The notes under the pieces are model-generated. The model was not told the DNA's origin. It made no database searches and saw only the letters and a list, made by a program, of their open reading frames with translations. This document shows, piece by piece, positions 22,614 through 31,574 of a stretch of DNA of 36,960 bases (the first letter of the stretch is position 1; each line of letters starts with the position of its first letter). The translations under genes were made by a program, and so were the position numbers. Origin of the DNA: Actinomycetota bacterium (GTDB lineage Bacteria > Actinomycetota > Actinomycetes > Actinomycetales > Kineosporiaceae); assembly GCA_030837345.1 (NCBI GenBank), contig JAUPKQ010000181.1, forward strand, positions 1-36,960. The letters are read 5' to 3'.

Positions 22614-23866
22614 GCGCGCCTCCGTTCACGCGGCCCCAGGGCGATCCCGGGTCGATCCTCGCCGCCGCCAGCAAGATCGGCGCCGTCGCCACGGGCGGCC
22701 AGACCGCCCTCACCACGTTCACCGGCGCGACGACCGGCATGCTCAAGGACTGGGACACCCCGGTCGCCACGGAGTTCGCCCAGCTCGCGGGGTCCCACAC
22801 CGTGCGCCTGACCGCCGCCGTCGAACAGGTCGAGGGCGCCGCGGGCGCGGTGAAGGGATACGGCGACGCCCTCCGCGCCGTCCAGGAGTCGATCGACGCC
22901 CTCACCGCGGCCTGGAACGGCCAGCAACGGACCGTCGAGGAACGCTCGGCGTCCGGCGAACCGCTCCCGGGACGGTCCGAGGCGATCCGTGAACAGGCAC
23001 GGATCGAGGGTGACGCCTCGCGGGAGCTCGACCGCTTCGACCGGACGCGCCGGAGCCTCACCACGATGCTCGACGACAGCACCGGCGTCCTCGTGGCCGC
23101 CCCCGCGGGCAAGAACCCGGAGCAGCTCTTCGGCATCGTGATGGGCGCCTGGACCCAGATCAGTCCCGAGGTCAAGCTCGGTCTGACCGGCGGCAAGGTC
23201 GTCGGTATCGTCACGAAGGCCACGCCCGCGGTGAAAGCGGTACGCACCTACGCGGACGCGAACCGGGCCGAGACCCTCCTGCGGCAGACGCGGGGGCTGG
23301 CGCTGGCCACCGCGAAGGTCCTGCTCCAGGACGGCGGCCGGTACAACCGGATCCCCGGGCAGGTGGGCGTCCTCGCCCGCGACATCCGGGACGCCAAGCA
23401 GGTGGCGGACGGCGCGAGGACCGTCGCCGAATCCCGCTACCTCAACTTCTACAAGGCCGCCGTCCCGGTGAGCCGGTTCAGCAAAGGGCTGGCGATCGCG
23501 GGGATCGCCGGAGGCGCCTACGACCTGATCGCCAACCCCCTGGACGAGACCGGGGCGCGACGCGGGGTCTCGGTGACGATGGACGTCGTCGGGATCGGCG
23601 CCTCCGGAGTGGGCCTGGCGGCGGCGGCCGGCCTGGTGACCCTCGGCCCCGTCGGCGTGGGGATCGTCGCCGGAGCGCTCGTCGTCACGGCCGCCTGGGG
23701 GGTCGGGACCTATGTCTACGATCACTGGGACGACATCGAGAAGGGCGTCTCCACCGCGACCAAATGGGTCGGCGACCAGGCAACAAAAGCGACGAAAAAG
23801 GTCACGAACGGAGTGAGGAACATGGTCGGCGGAGTCGGGAAAGCCGTGTCCGGGTTGTTCTCGTGA
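22610..23866 (+). CDS. Putative type VII-secreted large effector-like protein
   Basis: ATG 22610 overlaps the previous stop (ATGA); the protein has 418 residues. Residues about 10-150 are helical, with a long helical pair (VATEFAQLAGSHTVRLTAAVEQVEGAAGAVKGYGDALRAVQ, then AAWNGQ) like LXG/WXG-type secretion domains. The middle is mixed helical. Residues about 315-370 are strongly hydrophobic and glycine-rich (IGASGVGLAAAAGLVTLGPVGVGIVAGALVV), followed by YDHWDDIEKG and a Lys/Gly amphipathic tail. I recognise no nuclease, ADP-ribosyl or other toxin domain. Membrane insertion or pore formation is one possibility, and a structural ESX substrate is another. It is coupled to a small EspC-like protein and to the next gene. 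Confidence 0.75.
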   Translation: MSAPPFTRPQGDPGSILAAASKIGAVATGGQTALTTFTGATTGMLKDWDTPVATEFAQLAGSHTVRLTAAVEQVEGAAGAVKGYGDALRAVQESIDALTAAWNGQQRTVEERSASGEPLPGRSEAIREQARIEGDASRELDRFDRTRRSLTTMLDDSTGVLVAAPAGKNPEQLFGIVMGAWTQISPEVKLGLTGGKVVGIVTKATPAVKAVRTYADANRAETLLRQTRGLALATAKVLLQDGGRYNRIPGQVGVLARDIRDAKQVADGARTVAESRYLNFYKAAVPVSRFSKGLAIAGIAGGAYDLIANPLDETGARRGVSVTMDVVGIGASGVGLAAAAGLVTLGPVGVGIVAGALVVTAAWGVGTYVYDHWDDIEKGVSTATKWVGDQATKATKKVTNGVRNMVGGVGKAVSGLFS

Positions 23867-24663
23867 CAGGCGTCAGTCTGGTCGACTACGAGACCGCCAC
23901 AGTGTGGATCGCCCGGTTGCTCGCCGAGGCGGCGACGGAACGCGTCGACATCGCCGCGTTCACCGACGAGGAACTCGCCGCCCTCGACGGGGACCGCGCC
24001 GAGCACGTCGCCCCGACGCCCTGGCTCGACGCCCTCCCGGCCGAACAGCACGAACTCGCCGCCTCGATCGCCCTGCGCGGGTTGATCGCCCGGGGGCTCG
24101 TCGTCCGGCTGGACGAGCACCAGGAGGGCGACCGGACGGTCCTGTCGATGCCCGACGAGGTCCTGGCGGTCCTGGCGATGCGCCGCACCGCCGCGTCCAT
24201 CACGATCGCCGGGCAGCAGACGTCACTCGGGCAACGCACCCGGGTGCTCTACCGGCACGCCGACGGGCTCCTGGAGGAGAACGTCTCCACGGGCGGGCTG
24301 CACACGTTCTCGCTCGCCCCGCTGCCGGTGGCGGCCGACGGCCTAGCCGCCTGGTGCGACCCCCAGCACGTGGCCGGCGACGACGGAGAGACCTCCACGA
24401 TCGCGCTCGCGGACGTCGCCCGGGGCGAGGGCATCCCGTCGCCGTTGACGGCGTCACTGGTGGTCACCGTGCTCGCCGGGGTCGGACCGGAGATCGACGA
24501 CGACGGCGACCCCGTCCAGACACGCGTCACGGTGTACGCGACCCCCGACCAGGTCCACGTGGCCGATCCGGCCCCCGAACCCGGCCATCTGCGGATCCGT
24601 GAGGTGTCCGCGAGCTCCCTCCGCAGCGCCGTCGAGGCGGTCGTGGCCGGTCACCATGCCTGA
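23863..24663 (+). CDS. EspG-like or immunity/chaperone candidate of the type VII-like operon
   Basis: GTG 23863 overlaps the previous stop (GTGA); the protein has 266 residues. It is soluble, mixed alpha/beta and acidic. An early helix (YETATVWIARLLAEAA), a winged-helix-like stretch (QHELAASIALRGLIARGLVV, MPDEVLAVLAMRR) and a run of beta strands (TRVLYRHADGLLEENV, HTFSLAPL, TRVTVYATPDQVHV) are visible. Size, fold outline and position after ESX-like substrates recall EspG chaperones, but no clear EspG signature is seen. An immunity protein for the upstream product is the alternative. Confidence 0.7.
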   Translation: MTGVSLVDYETATVWIARLLAEAATERVDIAAFTDEELAALDGDRAEHVAPTPWLDALPAEQHELAASIALRGLIARGLVVRLDEHQEGDRTVLSMPDEVLAVLAMRRTAASITIAGQQTSLGQRTRVLYRHADGLLEENVSTGGLHTFSLAPLPVAADGLAAWCDPQHVAGDDGETSTIALADVARGEGIPSPLTASLVVTVLAGVGPEIDDDGDPVQTRVTVYATPDQVHVADPAPEPGHLRIREVSASSLRSAVEAVVAGHHA

Positions 24664-25357
24664 TCTGCCGACGATCCTGCTCCGACCCGAGGACGCCGGC
24701 CGGGAGCTGTACCGCGCCCGCCCGACCCCCGGACCCCTCGCCTGGCTGGTCCTGGCCGGCGCCACCGTCACCGGCGGGCTCGCCGGCTGGTTCGCGGCGG
24801 GCGGCGGCCCGGTCACGGCCGTCACCGGAGCCACCGGGATCGCCCTGCTCCTCGGAAGCCTGTACCTGGTGGGCTCGCTCGACTGCCACCGCGTGTGCGA
24901 GAACGCGCTCGTGCTCGGTCTCACCCCGTGGCCCGGCGGCCAGCCGTACGTGATCCCGTGGACGACCGTCGACCCCTCGACCCTCACCGTGCGCCGGCCA
25001 CTGACCAGGCCCGGCGCCTCCCCCGGCCAACCGGGGGAACGCGGGATACGGGCCGCCCTCTACTCCCGGTGCGGTGTGAGCATCGGAGGGTTGCACGCCG
25101 ACCTCGCCCACCCCCGGCGGCGCGTCACCGTCCCGGCGGCCCGGGACCTCCTCGACCGCCACCTCGAGGACCCCACCCGGCACGGTCTGCCCGCGACCTT
25201 GTGGACCATGGGAGTCCGCGATCCGGGTCCTCTCGTCGAAGCGATCGTCGCGGCGCTCGCGGCCGCTGGCCTCGCCGACCCGGCGCTGGCCGGGCGGGTG
25301 CTGGCGCACCCGGTGGCGGGCGGAAAGGACGCCCCGGGCAAAGAACCTCCCAAGTGA
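24656..25357 (+). CDS. Two-TM membrane protein of the type VII-like operon, PH-like region
   Basis: ATG 24656 overlaps the preceding gene by eight bases; the protein has 233 residues. Two hydrophobic helices (LAWLVLAGATVTGGLAGWF and TGIALLLGSLYLVGSL) are followed by a short beta stretch, HRVCENALVLGLTPWPGGQPYVIPWTTVDPSTL, the pattern of actinobacterial membrane proteins with a PH-like domain. The end is helical with a basic tail. Its function is unknown. As the last gene of the operon it may anchor or protect against the upstream product at the membrane. Confidence 0.72.
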   Translation: MPDLPTILLRPEDAGRELYRARPTPGPLAWLVLAGATVTGGLAGWFAAGGGPVTAVTGATGIALLLGSLYLVGSLDCHRVCENALVLGLTPWPGGQPYVIPWTTVDPSTLTVRRPLTRPGASPGQPGERGIRAALYSRCGVSIGGLHADLAHPRRRVTVPAARDLLDRHLEDPTRHGLPATLWTMGVRDPGPLVEAIVAALAAAGLADPALAGRVLAHPVAGGKDAPGKEPPK

Positions 25358-25447
25358 GGGCGACGTCCCGGGGACGGCGGACAGACTCTACGGTGACACG
25401 GGCACGAAGCCGGTACCGGCGTCCCGGACGCCGGAAGGAGGACCGTC

Positions 25448-26875
25448 ATGCGGGTACGACACCTGGCAGCACCCTGGGCGATCCTCGTCCCGGTCGCCCT
25501 GCTGACGGGTGGGTGCGGCCTCCTCGGCGGCGCCTCCGGAGATTCCCCCGGCGGCTCGGAACCCGATCGGAGCACGACCTTCACGGCGACGGCGGACACG
25601 TTCGTCTCCAGCGGCGAACGTGACAGCGCCGGCGGCGAGAAGAAAGAGATCATCGCCGGCGGCTCCCCGGAGCAGCGGGCCCTCATGACGTTCACCGTCA
25701 CCGGGTGGAACGGTCCCGTCGGCCACGCGGTCCTGCGATTACGGACCAACGGGGACAACAACGGCAGCGACGACGGCGGCACCGTGCGTGCGGTCAGCGA
25801 CACCTCGTGGCCGGAGAGCACCCTCACCTGGGACCGGGCCCCGGCGGGTGACGGCCCGCGCTTCGGATCGTTCGGGACGGTGACCAGCAGCACCTGGTAC
25901 GACGTCGACGTCACCGCCTCGGTCACCGGCAACGGAACGTACGGCTTCACCATCTCCTCGGACAGCGACGACGCCGTCCACTACGACTCCCGTGAGACCG
26001 GGGACCACGCCCCCCAGCTGGTGCTGCACACCGCCGGTCCGGGCGGGGCGGGGAAACGGTCCGGCGCGGACGCCCGCACGGAGGTCCTCGTCGGCGCGGG
26101 CGACGTCAGCACCTGCGACAACGATCATGCGGAGAAGACCGCGGACCTCCTGGCCTCCGTCGAGGGAACGATCTTCACGGCGGGTGACACCAACCAGGAC
26201 AACGGCGAGGGCTGGCGGTACGACGAGTGCTTCACCCGCTCGTGGGGACGGTTCAAGAAGCGGATCAGGCCCGCCCCCGGCAACCACGACTACATGACCG
26301 AGGACGCGAAGGGTTACTACGACTACTTCGGGAAGGCCGCCGGGGAACGGGGTAAGGGCTACTACTCCTACGACCTCGGCACCTGGCACGTCGTCGCCCT
26401 GAACTCCAACTGCGAGATCGTCGGCTGCGAGGAGGGCTCCGACCAGGAGAAGTGGCTGCGGGCCGACCTCGCCGCCAGCTCCAAACCGTGCACGGCGGCC
26501 TACTGGCACCACCCGCTGTTCACGTCCGCCGAGGGACATGAGGGGAGCGAGCCGGTCCGGCCGCTCTTCCGCGCGCTGTACGACGCCGGGGCGGAGATCG
26601 TGGTCAACGGCCACAACCACGTCTACGAACGCTTCACCCCCCAGAACCCCGACGGCGAACCCGACCGCGAGAAGGGCATCCGCGTGTTCACCTCCGGCAC
26701 CGGAGGGGGCGGCGACTACTACTCCTTCCTGGAGCCCCGGCCCACCAGCAGGGTCCGCAACTCGGGCACCTACGGCGTCTTGAAGTTCACCCTGGAGAAG
26801 GACGGGTACCGCTGGCAGTTCCTGCCCGTCGAGGGCAAGAGCTTCACCGACAGCGGGACCGGCGTCTGCCACTGA
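25448..26875 (+). CDS. Lipoprotein with DNRLRE/CBM96-type domain and calcineurin-like metallophosphatase
   Basis: ATG 25448 follows GGAAGGAGG at a 6-base gap; the protein has 475 residues. The signal peptide ends in a lipobox (LTGGC, Cys near 24), so it is a surface lipoprotein. Residues about 40-200 form a beta-sandwich of the DNRLRE/CBM96 type (TFTATADTFVSSGE, AVLRLRTNGDNN, SSTWYDVDVTASVTGNGTYGFTIS). Residues about 215-465 form a metallophosphatase with all metal motifs in order: GDVSTCD, GDTNQD, GNHDY, WHHPLF and NGHNHVYER. It resembles purple-acid-phosphatase-like enzymes that release phosphate outside the cell. It is a single gene converging on the DUF436 gene. Confidence 0.92.
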   Translation: MRVRHLAAPWAILVPVALLTGGCGLLGGASGDSPGGSEPDRSTTFTATADTFVSSGERDSAGGEKKEIIAGGSPEQRALMTFTVTGWNGPVGHAVLRLRTNGDNNGSDDGGTVRAVSDTSWPESTLTWDRAPAGDGPRFGSFGTVTSSTWYDVDVTASVTGNGTYGFTISSDSDDAVHYDSRETGDHAPQLVLHTAGPGGAGKRSGADARTEVLVGAGDVSTCDNDHAEKTADLLASVEGTIFTAGDTNQDNGEGWRYDECFTRSWGRFKKRIRPAPGNHDYMTEDAKGYYDYFGKAAGERGKGYYSYDLGTWHVVALNSNCEIVGCEEGSDQEKWLRADLAASSKPCTAAYWHHPLFTSAEGHEGSEPVRPLFRALYDAGAEIVVNGHNHVYERFTPQNPDGEPDREKGIRVFTSGTGGGGDYYSFLEPRPTSRVRNSGTYGVLKFTLEKDGYRWQFLPVEGKSFTDSGTGVCH

Positions 26876-26906
26876 GACCAGGCCCGGCGGCGTCAGCCCC
26901 GCGACG

Positions 26907-27461
26907 TCAGCGGCCGGGGAGTTCGTACACCGCGCGGGGGCCGCCGATCAGCGGCGGACGGTGGCCGGCGGCCGTGACGTGGGCGGCCCCGATCTGCCGC
27001 ACGGCGCACTTGACGGGGACGGCGACGTGCTTGACGTGCATCCCGATCAGGGTGCCGCCGATGTCGATCCCAGCCTCGGCGCGAAGGTGCGCGACGACGA
27101 CCGGATCCTTCGCCTCGCGGAACGCGAAAGCGGCCATCGCGCCACCCGCCCGGGGGACGGGGACGACGCTCACCTCCTCCAGGTCACGCTCCTCCATCAG
27201 GCCCCGCTCGACCACCAGGGCCCGATTCAGGTGTTCGCAGCACTGGAAGGCCGGCCGGAACCCGATTTCGTCCTGCCCCTTGCGCACCGCGGCGAAGACG
27301 GCGGCCGCGACGGCCTCGCTGCCCGCCGTCCCGATGCGTTCACCGGCGATCTCACTCGTGCTGCACCCGATGACCAGGACCGTTCCCGGCCGGAGTCTCC
27401 CCACCTCGGCGAGCCCACCGAGGAGGGCTCTCGTCTGTTGCTCGATCAACGCGTAGTCCAC
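26907..27461 (-). CDS. TIGR01440/DUF436 family protein (YwlG-like)
   Basis: The protein has 184 residues, the normal family length, with the characteristic features VLVIGCSTSEIAGERIGTAGS, FQCCEHLNRALVVER, PVPRAGGAMAAFAF and GIDIGGTLIGMHVKHVAVP. The family is widely conserved in Gram-positive bacteria and its molecular role is unknown. The start is GTG 27461. It is convergent with the metallophosphatase gene (31 bases apart) and on the same strand as the ABC exporter genes upstream, 54 bases away. Confidence 0.9.
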   Translation of the reverse strand: MDYALIEQQTRALLGGLAEVGRLRPGTVLVIGCSTSEIAGERIGTAGSEAVAAAVFAAVRKGQDEIGFRPAFQCCEHLNRALVVERGLMEERDLEEVSVVPVPRAGGAMAAFAFREAKDPVVVAHLRAEAGIDIGGTLIGMHVKHVAVPVKCAVRQIGAAHVTAAGHRPPLIGGPRAVYELPGR

Positions 27462-27515
27462 ACCGCCGAGCCTAGATGATCGATGATGGCCGGAGGACGC
27501 CCGCGGCCGGGGCGG

Positions 27516-28673
27516 TCAGGCCGTCCGGCGGTGGGCCCGGCCGAGCAGCGCCACCCCGGCGGCGAAGTACGCGGTCGAGAGCACCGCGAGGGCGACCACC
27601 TCGAAGAGGACGTCGCCGAACCCGCTCCCCAGTGTGAAGACCTTGTTCAAGGCGGTGACGGCGTGCGTGGGGGCGAGCAGTTCGAAGGGGCCGAGAGGAT
27701 GCCCGGCCACCGTCAGCCAGGTGACGCGGGGCATCGGCAGCATCACCCCGGTGAAGAACATCAGCAGCCCCAGGGGGAAGTTGGCGATGACGAACGCCTG
27801 GGCGACCGTCCGGGAGACGGCGGCGACCACCATGCCGACGCCCGTCACCGACCCGATCGTCAAGGTGAGCACGACGATCGCCACCCACAGCGGCCCCTCG
27901 CTGCGGAAACCGCACGCCCAGGCGGTCGCGAAGGTGGCGAGGACGGCGACGATCCCGACGAGCAGGATGACGCCGCTCGTGCCGAGGAGGTAGTCGGCGG
28001 CGGTCATCCGGGTCAGGCGCAACCGCCGCATCCCCCCGGTCTCGATCTCTCGGGCCACGGTCATCGCCGCAAGGAAGATCAGCATGATGACGGAGAAGAC
28101 GATCAGCCCGGGGACGTAGATCTCGAAGTCGGAGCGCCGTCCGGACCCGCCGACGGCGTCCTCGACCATGCGCACCGGGCCGGTGCGTCCGGTCTCCGCC
28201 TCGACGTACTCCTGCACGGTCGCCGAGGCGAGGGCGGCGGCCAGCACGTAGCCGGGATGGGTCAGGTCCCCGGCGACGGTGAAACTCACCGGTTCGACCG
28301 CGCCCGCGACCACGCCCTGGGAGAACCCGTCGGGGATCACCACGACGGCGACGGCCTCGCGGCGTCCGACCGCGTCCAGCGCCTCACGTCGGGACGGGAG
28401 GGTCCGCACCCGCAGGAGCGGGTTCTCGGACGCGCCCTGCACCGTCGCGAGCGCCGTCGCGATCTCGCGCCCGGCGTCCAGGTGGCCTCCCCCGGGACGG
28501 GACGCCCCGGCGTCCTCGTCGACGACGACCACCTGGTAGGAGGTCGACACCTGCGGGAACACGACGTAGTAGAGGAGGACGAACGCGGGGGCGAAGGCGA
28601 GGGTCAGCGCGACGACGAGCAGGTCCCGGCGGACCTCGCGCAGCGTCTTCCCGAGGACGACCAGGGCTCTCAT
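27516..28673 (-). CDS. ABC-2 type transporter permease
   Basis: ATG 28673 overlaps the ATPase gene's stop (ATGA); the protein has 385 residues. The layout is classic for ABC2_membrane_3: one TM near the N-terminus (LVVALTLAFAPAFVLLYYVVF), an extracellular domain of about 150 residues, then five to six TMs (VPGLIVFSVIMLIFLAAMTVAREIE, GVILLVGIVAVLATF, FVIANFPLGLLMFFTGVML, DVLFEVVALAVLSTAYFAAGVALL). It forms an exporter with the coupled ATPase. Substrate is unknown; drugs or lipids are typical for TetR-linked systems. Confidence 0.92.
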   Translation of the reverse strand: MRALVVLGKTLREVRRDLLVVALTLAFAPAFVLLYYVVFPQVSTSYQVVVVDEDAGASRPGGGHLDAGREIATALATVQGASENPLLRVRTLPSRREALDAVGRREAVAVVVIPDGFSQGVVAGAVEPVSFTVAGDLTHPGYVLAAALASATVQEYVEAETGRTGPVRMVEDAVGGSGRRSDFEIYVPGLIVFSVIMLIFLAAMTVAREIETGGMRRLRLTRMTAADYLLGTSGVILLVGIVAVLATFATAWACGFRSEGPLWVAIVVLTLTIGSVTGVGMVVAAVSRTVAQAFVIANFPLGLLMFFTGVMLPMPRVTWLTVAGHPLGPFELLAPTHAVTALNKVFTLGSGFGDVLFEVVALAVLSTAYFAAGVALLGRAHRRTA

Positions 28674-29431
28674 GACCGAAGGCTCCTTCCGGTCAGGTGG
28701 AGGAAGACGTCCTCCAGGGACGGCGTGCGGACGTGGGTCTCGACGACGCCTTCGCCGAGGCTCCGGCGGAGGGCCTCCGGGGAGTCGCAGGCGAGCACCG
28801 TGCCCCCGTCGACGACGGCGACGCGGTCGCTCATCCGGCCAGCCTCGTCCATGTCGTGAGTCGTGATCACCACGGTGGCCTTCCGGGCCACCTCACGCAC
28901 GAGGTCGCGCACGAGGACGCGGCTCTGGGGGTCCAGCCCGGCCTCCGGCTCGTCGAGGACGATGAGTCCGGGGTCGTGGATCAGGGCGAGGGCGAGGTTG
29001 AGGCGCCTCTTCTGCCCACCGGACAGGGTGCCTCCGCGGGCGTCGGCCTTGGGGGTCAGTCCCAGACGGTCCAGGAGCCCGGCGGCGGTGTCACGCACCC
29101 GGCGGCGGGGGATTCCGTACAGGCGTCCGACGAACTCCAGCTGTTCGCGGCAGGTGTGTTTCTCCCAGACGACCAGTTCCTGGGGACACAGGCCGACGCG
29201 GACGCGGTCGTCGGCGGAGGCGGTCAGGGGGCGTCCGTCCAGGAGGAGACGCCCGGCGTCGGGGCGGATCTCACCGCAGATCAGGCGAAGGACCGTGGTC
29301 TTCCCGGCTCCGTTGGGTCCGAGGAGCCCGAAGACCTCCCCGGAACGGATCTCGGCGGAGAGGTCGTTGACGGCGAGGACGTCCCCGTAGCTCTTGCGGA
29401 GCCCGTCGAGGGTGAGCACGGGCCCGGTCAC
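28670..29431 (-). CDS. ABC transporter ATP-binding protein
   Basis: GTG 29431 overlaps the TetR gene's stop by four bases (GTGA); the protein has 253 residues. All ABC motifs are present: Walker A GPNGAGKTT, Q-loop in VGLCPQELVVWEKH, signature LSGGQKRRL, Walker B LIVLDEPEAGLD and H-loop TTHDMDE. The C-terminus (SLEDVFLHLTGRSLRS) is that of the DrrA/CcmA-like exporter class. It powers the ABC-2 permease next to it. Confidence 0.95.
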   Translation of the reverse strand: MTGPVLTLDGLRKSYGDVLAVNDLSAEIRSGEVFGLLGPNGAGKTTVLRLICGEIRPDAGRLLLDGRPLTASADDRVRVGLCPQELVVWEKHTCREQLEFVGRLYGIPRRRVRDTAAGLLDRLGLTPKADARGGTLSGGQKRRLNLALALIHDPGLIVLDEPEAGLDPQSRVLVRDLVREVARKATVVITTHDMDEAGRMSDRVAVVDGGTVLACDSPEALRRSLGEGVVETHVRTPSLEDVFLHLTGRSLRS

Positions 29432-30168
29432 GACGACGCCCCGATCGCCCGCAGCACGAAGTCGACGGTCGCCGCGTACACACGCTCCGGGGGATGCTCG
29501 TCGTCGTACAGCAGGTAGTACCCGTTCAGCTGCGGGAGGAGCCAGGCGTCCGCCACGGCGGTCGTCAGCGCCATCACCAGGCGGGTGGTGACGTCGACGT
29601 CGACGTCCCCGGCGAGTTCGCCGCGCGTCTTCGCCCCGATGAGCAGGTTGTGCAGCAGGCCCCGCATCGAGGTGGCGACGGGGGTGACGAGGCGGTCGAG
29701 GTACCCCGGCTCCCCCGAGTAGGCGACCCGCGCGAAGAAGGTGAGCAACCCGGCGTTCGCGGTCGACCACTCCAGCCCGGCGTCGAGGTACGCGGCGAGC
29801 CCTTCCCGCAGCGGCAGGTCCGCCATGGCGGGCGCGCAGGCGTCGAAGGAGGAGGTGAGGACGCCTGTCGTCACGTCGACGGCGAAGTCGAGCATGCCGT
29901 CACGGCCGGGGAAGTACTGGTAGAGCGAGCCGACGGCGACCCCGGCCCGGTGGGCGACCGCCTTGACCTGGAGGGCGTGCGGGCCGCCCTCGGCCGCCTC
30001 GGCGAAGATCGCCTCGACGACGGCTCGCTGACGGGCGGGATCGAGACGCCGGAACGTCCGGGTCACCCGCCCCTGCCCCTCCAGGAGGAGGACCTGCCGC
30101 TCCCAGGCCTTCGCCTCCTCCGCTTCGAGTGCCTCGGGGTCTTGTCGCGGTTCCGGTCCGGGGGACAT
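29428..30168 (-). CDS. TetR/AcrR-family regulator of the ABC exporter operon
   Basis: ATG 30168 is chosen because GGAGG precedes it at an 8-base gap. ATG 30192 would add eight residues without a ribosome site. The protein has 246 residues with an unusual 40-residue N-terminal extension before the helix-turn-helix (RQRAVVEAIFAEAAEGG, LQVKAVAHRAGVAVGSLYQYFPGRDGML). The rest is the helical ligand domain. It is the first gene of the TetR/ATPase/permease operon, with GTGA coupling, and probably represses it through the inverted repeats at 30200-30227. Confidence 0.92.
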   Translation of the reverse strand: MSPGPEPRQDPEALEAEEAKAWERQVLLLEGQGRVTRTFRRLDPARQRAVVEAIFAEAAEGGPHALQVKAVAHRAGVAVGSLYQYFPGRDGMLDFAVDVTTGVLTSSFDACAPAMADLPLREGLAAYLDAGLEWSTANAGLLTFFARVAYSGEPGYLDRLVTPVATSMRGLLHNLLIGAKTRGELAGDVDVDVTTRLVMALTTAVADAWLLPQLNGYYLLYDDEHPPERVYAATVDFVLRAIGASS

Positions 30169-30199
30169 GACAGCAGCCTCCGAGAGGGTCATGAACTTC

Positions 30200-30227
30200 G
30201 ATTCACGTTGTGTGAATCGTGGTTCAC
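30200..30227. promoter_or_regulatory. Putative TetR operator with three half-sites
   Basis: GATTCAC (30200-30206) and GTGAATC (30212-30218) are a perfect inverted repeat with a 5-base gap. GTGAA (30212-30216) also pairs with a third TTCAC (30223-30227). The array lies 32-59 bases upstream of the TetR start, a standard place for self-repression. Binding of two dimers on overlapping sites is possible. Confidence 0.6.
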
Positions 30228-30270
30228 TTTCGACTCGGCCCCCCGGGACCAAAGCCCCTTCGACGCGTCA

Positions 30271-30307
30271 GCCCTCCCCGGAGCGTCGCGACGACGCCGG
30301 GGAGGGC
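30271..30307. terminator. GC-rich hairpin, probable terminator of the Pit gene
   Basis: GCCCTCCCCGG (30271-30281) and CCGGGGAGGGC (30297-30307) form a perfect 11-bp stem around a 15-base loop. It starts about 29 bases past the Pit stop on the minus strand and lies upstream of the TetR promoter. There is no U-run, as is common for actinobacterial terminators. Confidence 0.6.
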
Positions 30308-30335
30308 AGCGGTCAGGTCCCCTCGGGGCGGTGGA

Positions 30336-31574
30336 TCAGGCCCCCAGGGAAAGAGGGCGCTCGGTCTCGACGGTGACGACCACGTCGGGCAACGGCACGA
30401 CCGCGTCGGGCAACGGCACGGCCCCGGCGACCGGCGCGAGAGACCCCGTCCACTCCGCGGTGACGTTGCCGGCGTCGACCGGGGCGCGACGGGAGAGCAG
30501 CCAGATCACGAACGCGACGAGAGCGGCGAGGACGAAGACGGTGAGCGCCCCGGCGGTTCCGCCGAGCAGGTTCGAGGCCCAGAAGGCGAGCGCGCCGACC
30601 AGGCCCGCCCCCGGCAGGGTCGCCAGCCAGGCCAGCGCCATCCGGCCGCCGACACTCCAGCGCACCGGGGCGGGGACCCCTCCGACCCGGGTCCCGACAC
30701 CGGTCCCGAGGACGGATCCGGTCACCACCTGGGTCGTCGACAGCGGGAACCCGAGAGACGAAGAGATCATGATGACGGCGGAGGCCGTCGTCTCGGCGGC
30801 GAAGCCCTGGGCCGGTCCGATGTCGGTCAGGCCCTTGCCGAGGGTGCGCATCACGCGCCAGCCCCCCATCGCCGTCCCGATCCCCATCGCGAGGGCGCAC
30901 GACACGATCACCCAGACCGGGGTGCCGTCGTCCTTCCCGAGCGAGCCGTGGGCCACCAGCGCCAGGGTGATGATGCCCATGGTCTTCTGCGCGTCGTTCG
31001 TCCCGTGCGCCAGGCTGACCAGGGACGCCGAGCCGACCTGGCCGATCTTCAGGGCCCGGTCGCGGGACGCTCCGTTCATCCCCGCCGTCGCCTTGACGAT
31101 CGCGGCGGCCACCAGCGTCGCGACGGCGAGGGCGACGAAGGGCGCGACGGCCGCGGGCAACAGGACCTTCCGTACCAGTCCTTCACCGAGGACGGCGCCG
31201 GTCCCGGCGGCGACCAGGGTCGCCCCGACCACCCCGCCCACCAGGGCGTGGGAGGAACTGGTCGGGATCCCGAGCAGCCAGGTCAGGAGGTTCCACAGCA
31301 CCGCGCCGATCAGGCCCGCGAGGACGACCGCCGGGGTGATCGCGCCGGAGTCCACGATGCCCTTGGCGATGGTCGCCGCGACCGACAGGGACACGAAGGC
31401 TCCGACGACGTTCAGGCCGGCGGACAGGACCACCGCGACCCGCGGGCGCAGGGCACCGGAGGCGACGGACGTCGCCATCGCGTTCGCCGTGTCGTGGAAC
31501 CCGTTGGTGAAGTCGAACGCCAAGGCCGTCGTCACCACGAGGATCAGAAGCAGAGTCTCCGCCATAGACGCCAT
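30336..31574 (-). CDS. PiT-family inorganic phosphate permease
   Basis: The protein has 412 residues from ATG 31574; ATG 31565 is equally possible. It has about ten to eleven TMs and both PiT signature repeats: FDFTNGFHDTANAMATSVASGAL near the start and SLAHGTNDAQKTMGIITLAL in the middle, plus GIPTSSSHALVGG and GFPLSTTQVVTGS. It imports phosphate (as metal-phosphate) with protons. Near the C-terminus a 21-bp near-duplication (around 30382-30423) encodes VPLPDAV/VPLPDVV. The usual upstream PhoU-like (DUF47) partner is absent. A CRP-like site lies 109 bases upstream. Confidence 0.93.
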   Translation of the reverse strand: MASMAETLLLILVVTTALAFDFTNGFHDTANAMATSVASGALRPRVAVVLSAGLNVVGAFVSLSVAATIAKGIVDSGAITPAVVLAGLIGAVLWNLLTWLLGIPTSSSHALVGGVVGATLVAAGTGAVLGEGLVRKVLLPAAVAPFVALAVATLVAAAIVKATAGMNGASRDRALKIGQVGSASLVSLAHGTNDAQKTMGIITLALVAHGSLGKDDGTPVWVIVSCALAMGIGTAMGGWRVMRTLGKGLTDIGPAQGFAAETTASAVIMISSSLGFPLSTTQVVTGSVLGTGVGTRVGGVPAPVRWSVGGRMALAWLATLPGAGLVGALAFWASNLLGGTAGALTVFVLAALVAFVIWLLSRRAPVDAGNVTAEWTGSLAPVAGAVPLPDAVVPLPDVVVTVETERPLSLGA

